From assembly GCF_025766255.1 (NCBI RefSeq), contig NW_026516743.1, forward strand, positions 62,001 to 126,000: DNA of 64,000 nt. The letters are read 5' to 3'. This stretch comes from Zychaea mexicana. Taxonomy: Eukaryota; Mucoromycota; Mucoromycetes; Mucorales; Lichtheimiaceae. The notes below the pieces were generated by a model, which was not told the DNA's origin, did not search any database, and worked only from the letters and a program-made list of their open reading frames with translations. This document shows, in pieces, positions 10,494 to 22,606 of this stretch; position 1 is the first letter of the stretch; the number at the start of each line of letters is the position of its first letter. The translations under genes and the position numbers were made by a program.

Positions 10494-12492
10494 TTATGAT
10501 TGCTGTTGCTCCCTTGACGCTGCATTGTTGGTAATACCATTACTAGTATTACTGCTGCTGCCATTACTACTGTTATTATAATAATCATTACTACCATTGC
10601 TGCCACCGTCGCCTACTTGCACCATCTTGGACAAAAATCGATCCATCATGCTTTTTTCTAGTGGAGCCCATTCCACCTGCCATTCTTCGCCGTCTTCGAG
10701 CTTCTGAATATCTGCCCAACCGTCAAATAACGGCTTTCGATCAAGTCGGATCTGCCGTCCTGAAGCCGTGGTGATGGATAGGATCTTACGCGTTTTGAAC
10801 GTGGCAATGATGTGTATTTTTTCTGCAATGCTGTGACCCGTTTCATTAGGCGCTACATCAATCCATACACGATGGCCTTCGTTGATGGATCGTACAGTAA
10901 TCTGGCGCTTTTTAGCTGGAAGAATCCATACGGTGTATGTTGTTAGAGGAGGAGGAGAGGGGGGCAATATAGGAATTAGACCTCCTTGTCAGATCATACG
11001 TCATTTTGACAGATTCTTTTTGAATTCGCGCATGGCTAACATACCTGGAGGTTGCTTTGTTGTTGTTGTTGCTGCTGCTGCTTCTCCAGGCGTGCTACCA
11101 ACACTCTTCATCGACTTGTTACTCTTGACTGATCGTACGCTTCTTACTGATCGCGCACGTTCATATGACGGCTGTGCGTGGTTGTCTTCGGATACTGCTG
11201 AGCAGAAAAAGATGCTATTAAAACCCGAAACATTTATCAAATGTTTTTGTCGTGATGATGTCGAAATGGCATCACATTATAGCTTACCACCAGAGTACTC
11301 AGTTATGGCACCACCTGGAGGTGTTATTTCGTCCGCAGCAGTGCTAAACTGTTGGTTACTCGCATAATATGAACTGTTGGAACGCGTATGTTGATGGTGT
11401 TGAGGATAACTGTTACTGCTAAAAGCATGGTGTTGTTGCTGTTGAAATGACAAAGATGACGGTGATGGTCCTGGATACTGCTGTGGTTGAGGATGCGAAG
11501 GCTGTGATGGCGTATAAGGAGGAATTTGTTGCTGTTGCTGTTGCTGGACAGGTTGAGGTTGTGGTCTATACCGTGGATATGCAGGCGGCAAAACAAAGCC
11601 GCCGACAAATGACTCTCTTTTGTTTGTTGGCTGTGGCGGCATAGTTGGTGCAACGGGCTCTTGAGGTGACATGGTCGCGTGTGTCGGTGAAAAGTATCCA
11701 TAGTAGGATTCTCTTGGAGTGTATGCTGGCGTGATTGGACGTTCAATAACGGTTGCTCCCGTGGATTGGCGCCGCATTCGCCTATCATTGAACCCATTTC
11801 CTGCTTCAAAACTTGTTGTGGATTTTTCGGTCGTCATTGGTCGCTGATGCTGCTGCTGATGGTGGTGGTGCTGTAGGTTTGTGTTAGACCGTCCTATCGA
11901 CGATACTTTCCATCCATTATCTCCCGTTGTAACAGATATACGGCGTGAGCGTTGGCTAGCTTCGTTATTAGCACTTATACCGTTTGACGACGGTGGTGCT
12001 TGGTACATTGATTGTGGACGGCTCGTAAGTGCGGGTGTCTCGGGGTATGCGCTATTGTTGCTGTTAGTGGAGATGTTGTTCGGCGGGTATCGTGAATATG
12101 ACGGTTGTTGGTGGTGCATGTTGTTGTGAGAAGAGGGAAACCCGTTGTAGATAAAAGACGTGTCGAGCGGTGGAGGTCGCATAGGTCCTCCATTCTGTTT
12201 TTTTAACGAATGAGTTGTTAGCGCATTCCAATTACAATATAGCTCAAAGAAGAAACAATAAACTCTAACCAAAGAAGGCCGATACTGTTGTGGGTGAGGT
12301 GTCGTTGGTGGTGGTTGTGGTTGTGCAGCAACAGGTCCGGGACGAACTCCATGAGCTATTGTATCATATACAGGCATCAAATAAATAGGAGAGCCGAGTT
12401 TCAGCGTGCTTCGTTTCTTCCTTATTTTTATAGCGGTACTTACGGTGATTAGTATAAATTGAAGGTGGTGGCGGAGGGTTATAAGCATTCAT
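10494..12492 (-). CDS. Uncharacterised Gln/Ser/Pro-rich protein with a C-terminal folded domain
   Basis: Five exons on the minus strand (12492-12444, 12355-12270, 12194-11288, 11197-11045, 10915-10494) join in frame to 538 residues. The start follows a short leader and gives MNAYNPPPPPSIYTNH. Residues ~20-400 are disordered in appearance, with polyQ, polyH and many Tyr-Pro and Ser-Pro pairs. Around residues 410-430 are repeated RSVRSVRSVKS-type units. A compact domain follows, rich in beta-type sequence (KKRQITVRSINEGHRVWIDV through WQVEWAP), then a Ser/Asn-rich tail. I do not recognise the family. The folded part is reminiscent of a ubiquitin-like or RA-type fold, but that is speculation. 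The internal intron has a clear GCTAAC branch site. Confidence 0.8.
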
Positions 12493-14028
12493 TGTGACAT
12501 GAACAATAAAGAAAAAGAAAAAGAACGGAAATAGGAAAAAGAAGCTACTCACTCCGTAGCTCTCGTTTTTCCTCTCTGGGCACAGCAGACAGTTATAAGC
12601 CGTCGGGGGTAATACAAGGTGAGAAAATAAAGGCAGCACACTCCTGCCAAGATGGATGTATGTGTGACAATGTAGATAATAACAATACTACTTTACGTAC
12701 TTTGCGCCACTTTGGGAATAGTGCGCACATATGGGTGTGAACATCACCGGTGATTATTTTTTTTGACAAGTGCTTTTCACTCAACTGCAAAGAAAAACCG
12801 GAATCGCTTTGTCTTGGCGGTTTCTACTTGTCAAAACCCAAGGGCGAGGTTGGGAACAAAAACACAGCATGATGCATGCCGCTGAAGAAGCAAGGGTTAC
12901 ACAAATTGCTGATCGATGGTGTCAATTAAACTAGGTGAATATGGAAATCGTACCTTCCTTGGCAAAGAAAATACAAGCACAAGCTCCTTTGGCCTGGATG
13001 TGTACATCTTGCTCTAGGTAAAGTTGCAACCATCAATTAGGGTGTGCTACGAGTTTGATCTTTCGCAGCTAGTACTGCACAATTGTCAAGAAAGTAGCAG
13101 CTGTGATATATGATTATCCATAATTTGATGGCATCGTATACCCTACATGCATATTGGTCTCCGATGTACGTTATTAATAGACTTGAAGCAACAGTGGCGG
13201 CATAATACATTTTACTCTCATGCGTGTTTATCAGCTGTCTGTCCTATCTTTTTTTTTTTTGGTTCTCGGCATCGAGTAACCATAGCTCCCTTGCATGACG
13301 ACATGGGCTATTTTGCTTTATGGAATCAATTCTTGGGGCTCTATTATATTCTTAGTGTGACGCTAAAAGATATGATAACATTAGCTAAAATTGGCGTTTT
13401 GTTTACATCATATTCTGTGCCATAATGGTATGCAGATCACCATATCCCCGCGCTAAACTTTCTATGTCTCGATTGATGATGTTATTAAGTATCCGTGTAT
13501 ATGTACCATTATTCATTAGGTTGCTGCAACACCGTAGTCTCAACGTCTTTTGGAAAAAGTGTAGATTTCTCAGCCTCTATAAGTTTATAGATGATAAGGT
13601 CACAGGAAGGAAAGGGTATAGGGCTTTGGAACCCGGGATCGCTTATTGTTTGCCCCCAGACCAAATGCCAAGCAAACGCGAGAAGAACCTGATAGCACAA
13701 ATTCCGATTCTACGTGCCTAAACAGTAGAATTACATGTATGGCTAGTATGTACAGACTATTGTAGGAGCGGCTCAGATTGATGACAATAGGAAGTACATT
13801 CTTTGCTCCAGCAGTTGACGTGCCTATTATTGAGTACTAACATTATGTTGAACGAAGAGCAGATATACTTGAGTTGGATAAAATCAGGAACATCTTTTTG
13901 ATTATGTATATAGTTGCAGCTAATGGAGAAAAATAGACATTGTCGAACAAGAATGAAATCAAAAATTAAATATATAATATGTATATACTACAATGGAAGA
14001 CGCCATTTCATACTATAGCTGCTAAAAT
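12493..14028. other. Intergenic spacer
   Basis: About 1.5 kb between two minus-strand genes. A plus-strand open frame at 13425-13721 lacks recognisable protein features and splice context, so it is not called. No repeats with clear termini were seen. Confidence 0.4.
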
Positions 14029-16197
14029 TTAAACAACAACAGTATCAAGTGCAAGACCGCATACGTTAAATGGCTCCGGGCCATCTTCTCTAAATGTGAT
14101 ACGAATTGCTCGTAATTGCTGAATACTCTCACCACAGTCCAACTTTATGTAGACGCGGGGTGGGACATGCTGCCATGCTGCTGTGGCAGACGTACGACAG
14201 GTAACCTATAGATGTATTGCAATGTCGCCCTCCGCTTAGTTTGCATTCGACGTTTGACATATAGCACCGCACATAACCACCTTTTGAATCCTCTTACCCA
14301 ATCAGTCCCATTATTCGTCACTGATACGTCGAATAATGCCTCAGGCCGACGGATATCGTTGCATGTATAGATCTGCAACACCTCAGGCATAATGCTGCCC
14401 ATTATGATTAAGCCAAAGTAATCACCTGCTTTTGGGTCTGTGTAAATCAAATTAATATGAGTGAGCTTGACTTTATAATTTCCGATATTAATCATAAAAC
14501 TCTCTCGAGAGACGAAATTTACTTTGATAAGTATTCCAACAGCTGGTGGGATCCTGATCCACTGCCTTGTGATAAGCATGTTCATTCCAAAACTCGTCGG
14601 ATGGGACGGTTGCTAGTTCGTTATACGTCCGTTCAAGTTGTTGGATGCTGGAGAAATTGTCCTTGTCAAACTTGAGTAATGTAGGATTAGGTGAATGATC
14701 CATGTTGGTGAAAAAGAGACATCGATCGTTTCCACAGGAGGCGCTATATAGGTCAAGCAACAGAAACAAGTTCATTAGCAGCATAATATTGTGGCGTTCT
14801 AGGTAGTGTCTTGAGATTTACCGGACATCGCGTTCATAGAGTCGTGGCTCATCCTCGATTCTTTCGAAATAATCTTTGGGTGTATCGGTTAGATCTGCCT
14901 CTAATGTACTTTGTAGACGTCGTGTCGCTTGTTTCTATATCTCGCCAATGAATGGATGCAAACATTGAATCAGATATATACACATATACAGAGAAAACGC
15001 ACATCAGTTCTTAAAGGAGCCATAGCAAATGTACTTACGATATTCGCATACAATTCCGGACTGACAGGTCCAAAATCACCAGGCTTTTGACCTGATGCCA
15101 ATAAGAGTGGATTGGAGAGCAACCATGGATACTGGTTCATCCATACTGAGAAATACATGTCGGCTAGTCGGATTCTGTCTTTTCCCAATGATGATTTGCC
15201 CAACTGTGTCATGAACGTCTGAACTTTCCAACGAGGGACAAAGGCACCATATTGAAGATCGGCAAATCCAGAATGCATTCTGAAATCTTGAAAAGAGCGA
15301 ATGTATTCAATTATTAATACCAATTTTTTTTCGCAATGACTCAATGATGCAGCCCATTCATGGTCCCTGGTGTATACACGTCTTTAACTTACCCGGATTA
15401 CTCACGCGCCAGCGCATTTGATCCATGTAACGAGCGGGTGGAGAATTGGCATGAATGATATTTGGATATCGAATCATATTTAGGAACAAGCTATCCACGA
15501 ATGCCGGTTGCCACGTATCATCTTGCATATAACAGGTATCAAATGTTGCCATGGCACATGTAGTAAACCGTGCTAAACTACCAAGACGTTCGTTCCGTTC
15601 GTCAAAGATTTCGACGTTTACATAGCGAGCTTGGCTGACATCAAGCGCAAGTTGCTATAGTAGAATGAAATATTCAACAATTAGATTCTCCCTCAATCCC
15701 ACCTGTATACCAACATGGGTAACGTCGAAAACGGTCTCTTCCTTTCTCTCTCTCTCTCTCTCTACCTCTATAGAAAGGGGTGCTGCACTCATAGGATTAT
15801 GGATATAGATTTCCTTGACAAATGGGTAACGAAGCAAACGATCGACGACGGCTGAAACGTCTTGAGGATTTCTGGACACTCTGTAAATGACAGCCGTCAC
15901 TGGTTTTAGATCCTCTTCCTGGTATAATGCTTCAGGGGTAAACAGAGATGGCGCAAATGCACTGGTCTTTTTGTTTTCATCATTGAGATCGGTGGGCCAC
16001 GATGGCCAATCGATACGGTAAGGGGTGGGGAAGGTTGTCGAATCGAGATTTCGGTCGTGATTGGCGGCTCGTAAGAATAAGAAAAAGACAATGATGAACG
16101 AGGTAATCATTACACGTTTCCGAGTTATATGTAACATCCATGACGGTGATCGTGAGACTGATGAGTCTCGATGGAAAAGTGGTAGTTGCTTGCTCAT
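14029..16197 (-). CDS. Type II membrane protein, putative glycosyltransferase
   Basis: Seven exons on the minus strand (16197-15766, 15654-15393, 15286-15039, 14934-14822, 14743-14523, 14470-14298, 14205-14029) join in frame to 541 residues. A short basic cytosolic tail is followed by one hydrophobic anchor at about residues 28-44, as in Golgi enzymes. The lumenal part has a segment VTAVIYRVSRNPQDV, a possible nucleotide-sugar site at CYMQDDTW (near residue 187), then NQYPWLLSNP. The last ~120 residues look like a separate beta-rich, perhaps sugar-binding, module (YIKLDCGESIQQLRAIRITF). Topology is seen; glycosyltransferase function is inferred from topology, the DD-like motif and a vague resemblance to exostosin-type enzymes. 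Intron 1 contains a (GA)n tract. Confidence 0.8.
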
Positions 16198-17593
16198 TAT
16201 ATTCTCCGTCGAGAGAGAGAGAGAGAAGAGGTACAAGAGAAAGAAAGACAAAAGGGATATAAACTAGCTGCGAGTATAAGAGAAAACAAATATAATGAAG
16301 TGATGATAATGGAAGGAAGTGAAAATGTGGGCCTGTGTAACGTTGTACCAACTGTTTCTTCTCTTCTTTTAATTCTGTGTGTTTGTTATGGGGTTCAAAA
16401 TCCATATTGGCACAGGAGAAGATTGCCCATTCCTTAACAAAGAATTAGCTGGAACAATGTATAATAGCTCATAGGCCTTGATGAATATCGTAGAGTGCTG
16501 ATAATGACACATAGATGAGGAAACGCTTATGGTCCGGAAGAATGCAATTACCGCCTTTTTAAGTGGCATTGTTGTTTATCGGTGGAAGGTATGTATCACG
16601 ACTCTCAAACTACTTGTGATGATGATTTATGCAGGTAGGTAGTCAAGGCACAATGAATACTTTCTTTAGTATTTGAGTGAAAGGCTACAACCATAGAAAT
16701 GACGGAATGTAAGCGAATACGAACAAGATCTTAAGAAAGATGGGAGTAAGCAAACAATTACAGCAGAACTGTTTCACTCGCTCTATATTTACTTTGGCAG
16801 TAACTTCTCAGCATAGATAACATTGGACTATCGCTTAAATTAGCAACCACGTTAATAATAAGTAAATGAAAGAACGTTGATGCATTCACTACTGGTGTCA
16901 CTTCTCCTGTCGTTTTCTCTCTTTTAATCTTGTATCAGTAACATCCTTCCACAGAAATCCGCACACATAGAGAGAGAAGGAGAGAAAGCAAATACTCACG
17001 CAAACCATTTCATGAATCCATGGGGTTCACCAGCGCATTTATGATTCGTAACAGGTGTATATGGCACAAGACAGGACTTACGCTTGGAAGCTGCCTAGTA
17101 AAGAGAAGAAATAAAAGTACGATTTTAGCGCGTGAGGTAATTTACCAGAAGAGGGTCAGGACAAAGGTTACTAGGCGATACGTGTGGACAAAAGGGAGGG
17201 AAGACAAAATATACATAAACGCAAGGAGATGGGAAGCAAACATATATAAATCCAATAGTCCATTCCAATGACATCCCGATCAGAGCAAAATCCAAGGCAC
17301 GCGCAAGGAAGCTTGAGCTGCCACCATCGGATGAATGGATAGAAGATTTTGACCACAGAATACAGGATGCCTTGAGGATCAGCCTTGTTCTTTTTCCAGT
17401 AGCAGCAATAGTTCAGTCTTCACTGCTTGCGTGGCACGGCGGGCGCCTCAATTCACAGTACCAGCAGCAGCACCAGGACACGGCCACGTAAGAAGTATGT
17501 TGAGAAAAGAAAGAACGAAAAGAACTATGAGCGAGCCACATTCACCAGATGCTCTTTTTGACATTCCATGGTCACGTTTTTTCAATCGTTCAT
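16198..17593. other. Unresolved region with coding-like pieces on both strands
   Basis: Plus strand: a possible start at 16529 (MVRKNAITAFLSGIVVYRWK) ends at a GTATGT donor. A 90-codon frame, 17219-17491, without ATG reads plausibly (EWIEDFDHRIQDALRISLVL) and ends at TAA. Minus strand: a segment at about 17095-16999 with good acceptor and donor signals reads CLVPYTPVTNHKCAGEPHGF. I could not join these into one gene on either strand. They may be exons of small genes or decayed sequence. Confidence 0.25.
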
Positions 17594-17935
17594 TTAACAC
17601 ACACAATAGCACACTCTCGGAATTACTCGTGAACCTTCTCTTAGCTTCTTGTATGTTCTTCTTTGCTTTTGCTTGCGGGGAAAAAGACATGAACGATTAA
17701 TCCTGGCTTTATCAAGAGGGGGAAAATGCGCAAAACATATTATAAAAGACCAGTCCATTGTGTCGATAGTAGGAACTTGCTGCACACGCGTTACATGAAC
17801 GTCGTCTATTTCACGCCTTTCAGCACTTACAAACAGCCCCTGCCAGTTATAGTGCAATGACTTGATCATAAACACGGAGAGCACAGCAGCTGCAGCAGCA
17901 AAAGCCAGACAGAAGATATTATGGCGACATGGCAT
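17594..17935 (-). CDS. Possible type II membrane protein, uncertain model
   Basis: Open frame of 113 codons from ATG 17935, starting MPCRHNIFCLAFAAAAAVLS and continuing with a hydrophobic anchor, then a hydrophilic stretch (SAERREIDDVHVTRVQQVP). A GTAAGT donor lies after codon 35, so the true product may be spliced and end elsewhere. The family was not recognised. The organisation (short tail, anchor) resembles the next minus-strand gene. Coding status is uncertain. Confidence 0.3.
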   Translation of the reverse strand: MPCRHNIFCLAFAAAAAVLSVFMIKSLHYNWQGLFVSAERREIDDVHVTRVQQVPTIDTMDWSFIICFAHFPPLDKARINRSCLFPRKQKQRRTYKKLREGSRVIPRVCYCVC

Positions 17936-18529
17936 GGCACTCACGGGAAAGCATGATGATATCCCGATCATAGCAGCCGGAAGTTCATGGATGGATAGCA
18001 CATGATGTTTTCTAAGAGACCTTCTTTTGAAAGCTTTCTTTACATTGTTCTTTACTTCTATACAGAGGCAAGGGCGATGCTTTTTTTGGGGAATTGTCCA
18101 CTGGAATAAGTCTACGCTTTACTGCACCTATTACCTGAAAACGCGTGACCAGCCCCAGTTAAAGCTCGAGTACGCCGTAACAAGATCAGAACCTTTATGA
18201 TACAATTGATAATATTCTCACAGCCATGAATGTGCTGTAAGTAATCGCAGCTGGTCCAGCTTTATATGAAGCTTAATCACTCACTATGGGTCGTAAACAA
18301 TAGCAAGTGATAGGCAGCCGGAAATTTGGTCACCCCTTAACGCAAAATACTTTCTAGACATTGAATAGTTCCAACTTGGTCAGAGCTCTGTAAGTTGAGA
18401 AAGTGACAAAATGGCTAATATATAAGCAACAAAAAAGTATCTTACAATTCTAAGCGTCACGAAAACTGAAGTATCGAATCGATGTCTACTCGCATATACA
18501 CTCAACTCACTCTTTTACTGTTAGACATA

Positions 18530-19740
18530 GCAGACATGCGACCGAATTGCGAGAACTGCAAAACCTTTCCCAAATCTCAGTTGTCTCCTGAAGAAAAATA
18601 TTATGCCCATATAGCACTATAATGAGTGACGTGCAGATGTGATCGATGGGTTCATAAGCGTCCCAGAATACGTGCTGCCTGAAGAAGAAGACGATGATTA
18701 TGCCTTGATCCATTCAATCAACCAGCATTATCGTTCACAGAGAGAGAGAGAGATAGCGATCAGTTTAATGATGAAAGTTTATGTCAGATGTGACTGAAAA
18801 ACGCTCGCTTGCGCTGGCCTTGACAGTTGCAACTTTCCATCTACCGGCTGGAAAGTTTCCCATACTGTCGCCTGGCATAAGTGTATATAATTGGAGAAAA
18901 GTAGACACGTCGTCCAAGAGTAAGCAATAGTGTAGTTTGAACAAATGGACAAGATGTTCAATGAAATAGAAGGATCTGGGAGCCTGGACCGAGGCATGTT
19001 CAATCAGTATGTAGTGTATACCGTTATTCAGACACAGTTGATTGGTCATCAACTGCGAGCTGCTGTTCTTATGCTGTATCTTCTTCACACATCCTTTTTC
19101 CTTTTTCAAACGTCAGCATTATATACGTTTTCATATGTTTGCCTAAATATAATCATATATCTAAGCAAGATAATAATCTACTTGTGTATAGCTTCACAAA
19201 AACTTGAAGCTTTAATTAGTACAAGTAGATATACTTCTGTTGAATTTGTTTTTGCATTAGATGTGTTTATTAGCAGTATTTCTGTGCTATAGTGCTTAGT
19301 TTGCTGCACTAAAGATCGTCCTGATTATAATTGTACTGTTCAGATCCGTGTCACGTTAAGCCTGACACATGAATTTTTATTTTTCCTCGCTTTCGCCTCT
19401 ATCTTTTGTGCTTTACCTCGCAAAGCAAGTACAGCCAGTAATCATAGCTAAAGAACGACTGTCGGCAATCTGGCCGCAAAACAAAAATGCCAGATCTCTT
19501 CTATCAAGCTGTTTGCAAAGAGCATTTTTTAATCCTTTTGTGATAGCTCACGATGGCGCCATCATGAAACTTTCGTTTATGTGTGTGGCCAAGGAACTAC
19601 AGTTTCCTAGCTGTTTATAGACACTGGATCTACTACTTTGTTGCCACTCGACACCTTCAGTTTATAAAGTGGCTGCCTGACGAGCTTGATTACAGTGTAT
19701 ATATAAAAGCATCGAGAACTAGTGCCAATTCATCGTAAAG
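18530..19740 (+). pseudogene. Coding-like sequence scattered over shifted frames
   Basis: Successive plus-strand pieces read as protein but switch frame without usable introns. One starts at 18536 (MRPNCENCKTFPKSQLS). Another runs at ~18630-18740 (GFISVPEYVLPEEEDDDYAL) and meets a (GA)n tract at 18740-18753 where the frame changes. A third covers 18781-18930 (TVATFHLPAGKFPILSPG). Later pieces lie at 19369-19620 and 19580-19738 (FIKWLPDELDYSVYIKAS) in frames offset by one. The pattern suggests one or more decayed genes, perhaps a transposon. The family was not recognised and the boundaries are approximate. Confidence 0.35.
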
Positions 19741-20469
19741 GGAAACTGCCAGCGGGGCTCTCCGATCATAACCCCAACCGTTGTCGGAGGGGCGCGGTGG
19801 TTCTCCGAAACATTTTAAACCATCGCTCTCATGCACCTTGAAGGATGAATTAAGACAAAAGATGCATCATTGTTGTGAAGTCTTCGTTGTCCTAGTAATA
19901 GCTCAACGGCAGAGACATCATTCCCATATCCAGTAGTTACTTTTTAAAGCGACCAGACTGTTGGTGCTGATCATGTGGTCAGTGCTCAATAAAAGTGCTT
20001 AAAGAGGAGAATTTCCAAATGCAGGTGGTATCGCATTATGCCATAATGAAATGACGAATTCATATGAAATGATATGCGAATTAAAAAGGACGGGGCTGGA
20101 GTTTCCTCCAGTCAGTCGAACGGGAAAATAATCATTTGCTATTGAAGGAGAGCAGCGAGGAGGGGAGGGAGAGAGAGAGATAGAGAGAAACCACGAGCAA
20201 AGGTGGGTTGCTATAGACGCGGTAATTCAATTGAAATGCGACGATGGAAAAAAAAAAATACTCAATTGACTCGAGGAAAACCTCACCACACCACTTAATT
20301 CCTGTTGCCACGCTCTTCGCCTCTCTCTCCTCTCTTTCTCTCTTTCTCTCTTTTAACCCCACCCCACCCCCGCTTTGTCCTTTCTTTTTCAGCAACCTTC
20401 TTTCCTCTTACCCTTATTATTTTTACTGTCCCGGCGCACACAACATACACATACATCCAGCATATAGCA
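19741..20469. other. PIS1 upstream region with a GC-rich hairpin
   Basis: At 19741-19830 an unusually GC-rich patch includes a hairpin with CTCCGA pairing to TCGGAG. From 20150 to 20470 the sequence is purine-rich and then strongly pyrimidine-rich up to the PIS1 ATG, as is common just upstream of fungal starts. No gene was recognised. Confidence 0.4.
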
Positions 20470-21824
20470 ATGAGCAACGTTGAAACACGATCTAGGCTCA
20501 AGTCTATTGACAATGTATTTCTCTTCGTGCCAAACATCATTGGTAAGTCTAGCTCTTGACTCAACATGACCCTCCGTCCAAACCTTTGGAAAGAAAGAAC
20601 GGCAATCATCTAAACCTCCATTACCCCATTTTGAACTAGGTTACACGCGTATTATACTAGCCTCTTTATCACTATACTATATGCCGTGGCACCCTAAAGT
20701 ATGCGCCACTTTATACTGTATCTCTTGTCTATTGGACGCGGTGGATGGAAATGCTGCACGGTATTTTGACCAGTGTAAGTCTTATTAATTGTCATCATTA
20801 TTCTAGTTATGGGAGAGGGGGGGTAGAGAAGAGGAGAATAAGGGGATAGGCGAGAGAACGAGCAGAATCGAATTGTCTCGCCAGCACGCATGTTAATGAG
20901 GAAATCATATGGGCTGATTGCATTATGTGGGGTTTGGTTATTCACAGGTAGCAAGTTTGGTGCAGTTTTGGACATGGTAACGGACAGGTAAGCTTAATAA
21001 GAAGGCTGGCTTAATGCCAGTGCTATTGTTCTTTTATAAAAATAACAAAACTGACATCTTGCTTACAAATCGTCTTTCGTATATAGATGTACTACGAGCT
21101 GTCTGCTTTGCTTTTTATCTTTACAATACACAGAATGGACTATTCTGTTTCAATTCTTGGTATCACTTGATTTTAGCTCGCATTATATGCACATGTACAG
21201 GTACGCGAGAAGAGGAAAGTGGATGGGATCAGTGAGAGGCAAGGGAGAGTCTGTCTAGAGGGAATACATATGTGTGTATGTATCTTGTGATATGTCTCAT
21301 CTTACTGTCGTTATTAACAACAATATCAAATATATAGTTCCATGACTGCTGGATCTACCAGCCATAAAAAGTTATCCGAATCTGACTACAAGTTCCTCCA
21401 TCTTTACTACAACAGCAGTGTAAGTGTCTTTGGGTAAACTGCATCTATAATTTGGCTTTACATTTATGCGAGTATGTATGGTATCTATTTGTTTTATCTA
21501 GACGGTTCTATTCATTATGTGTGCCGGCAACGAGCTCTTTTTTGTAACTCTCTATTTTCTAAAGTTCCTCAAGGAACCTGTGAGCAGTAAGTGTTCTATC
21601 CTTCTTGTTTGGAGAAAAGGGAAAGGGGTAAAAGTGTCGTACAAGAAAAGGTTTCTCTAATTTGGGATCTCATAGTTGCATGGTATATCCTACTTGTCGT
21701 CAGTGGCGTTATTTGCTTTGCTAAGCAGTTCATTAATGTGGTTCAAATTGTCAATGCAAGCAAGGTGTTGGCAAATGTTGATAAGGAGGAACGTCAAAAG
21801 GCGTTGAGCGCCAAGGAACAGTAA
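20470..21824 (+). CDS. PIS1: CDP-diacylglycerol-inositol 3-phosphatidyltransferase (PI synthase)
   Basis: Makes phosphatidylinositol from CDP-diacylglycerol and myo-inositol in the ER membrane. Seven exons on the plus strand (20470-20542, 20640-20774, 20948-20987, 21087-21200, 21338-21419, 21502-21586, 21676-21824) join to 225 residues, close to the usual ~220. The family motif D-X2-DG-X2-AR-X8-G-X3-D-X3-D is complete: LLDAVDGNAARYF in exon 2 and FGAVLDMVTDR across exon 3, with all catalytic aspartates present. The N-terminus NVFLFVPNIIGYTR is typical, and several hydrophobic helices follow. The charged C-terminal tail KEERQKALSAKEQ faces the cytosol in the family. Identity is very secure. 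Confidence 0.97.
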
Positions 21825-22606
21825 AAAAAGAAAACAGCAACAAAAATTATACATACATCATTTACATACATAGCTTGGTTTACTCTCCTTTCTTTCTTAC
21901 TACTTTTCCCCGTCTCTCTTTCTCTCGTACATATATAAAGTAATAGAGACATATATCGAGTGTGTATGGATTGCAAGTGCGACGCTTCTAATATAGAGAG
22001 ATGTTGACAGATAAAGATACTTTTCGTACAAATTGGGTGTACTTCTAACATATGCTATTTTTATCACCATATTGTGGTTTGTAACTGCTCTCCACACTAT
22101 GTTCTCTACGAAAGATGTACGATTGACAGTCCCCGCTTCCACTTTCTGTCGCATTGACCTCTTGTCTTATAAGTACATTACACAGTGTATCTACGCTATT
22201 TCTGTCCCTGCATCTTTGTTGTTCCTGCCAAACCTTGTTTGTATTGATAGCAGTAGAAACGTGTGCGTCAGTGTTTCAATAGCGTACTCGTAACAACCTT
22301 AATGTAAAATCTGAGATATATATATTCTCGACTATAATTATAATACTACGTTATCAAGATCACACAAAGCACATTACACGAATGATATCGTTTCTTTTGC
22401 TGCAACCATTATGTTTTGTCAAAGTGTCGATTTGTTGCTATCCAGAATTACAGAGATGATGATGATCTATCCAAATCTTAACCGATTATTAGCTCATCGC
22501 CTTTTAGTGACCCTTACTTACATAGACGTTGTTTCCAATCAGATAGGAGGGAAGAAAGCATCACTCTACTGCATGAGGTATGATCCATAAGATTTAGCTC
22601 ACAATA
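21825..22606. other. Intergenic spacer after PIS1
   Basis: AT-rich, with the presumed PIS1 3' UTR (TATATAAAG-like stretch near 21930). Open frames on both strands here are short and featureless. No gene was supported. Confidence 0.4.

Noticed and set aside
13147..13721. Two adjacent plus-strand ORFs of 92 and 98 codons
   Set aside because: No splice logic joins them, and the predicted residues look random; no ATG context or homology.
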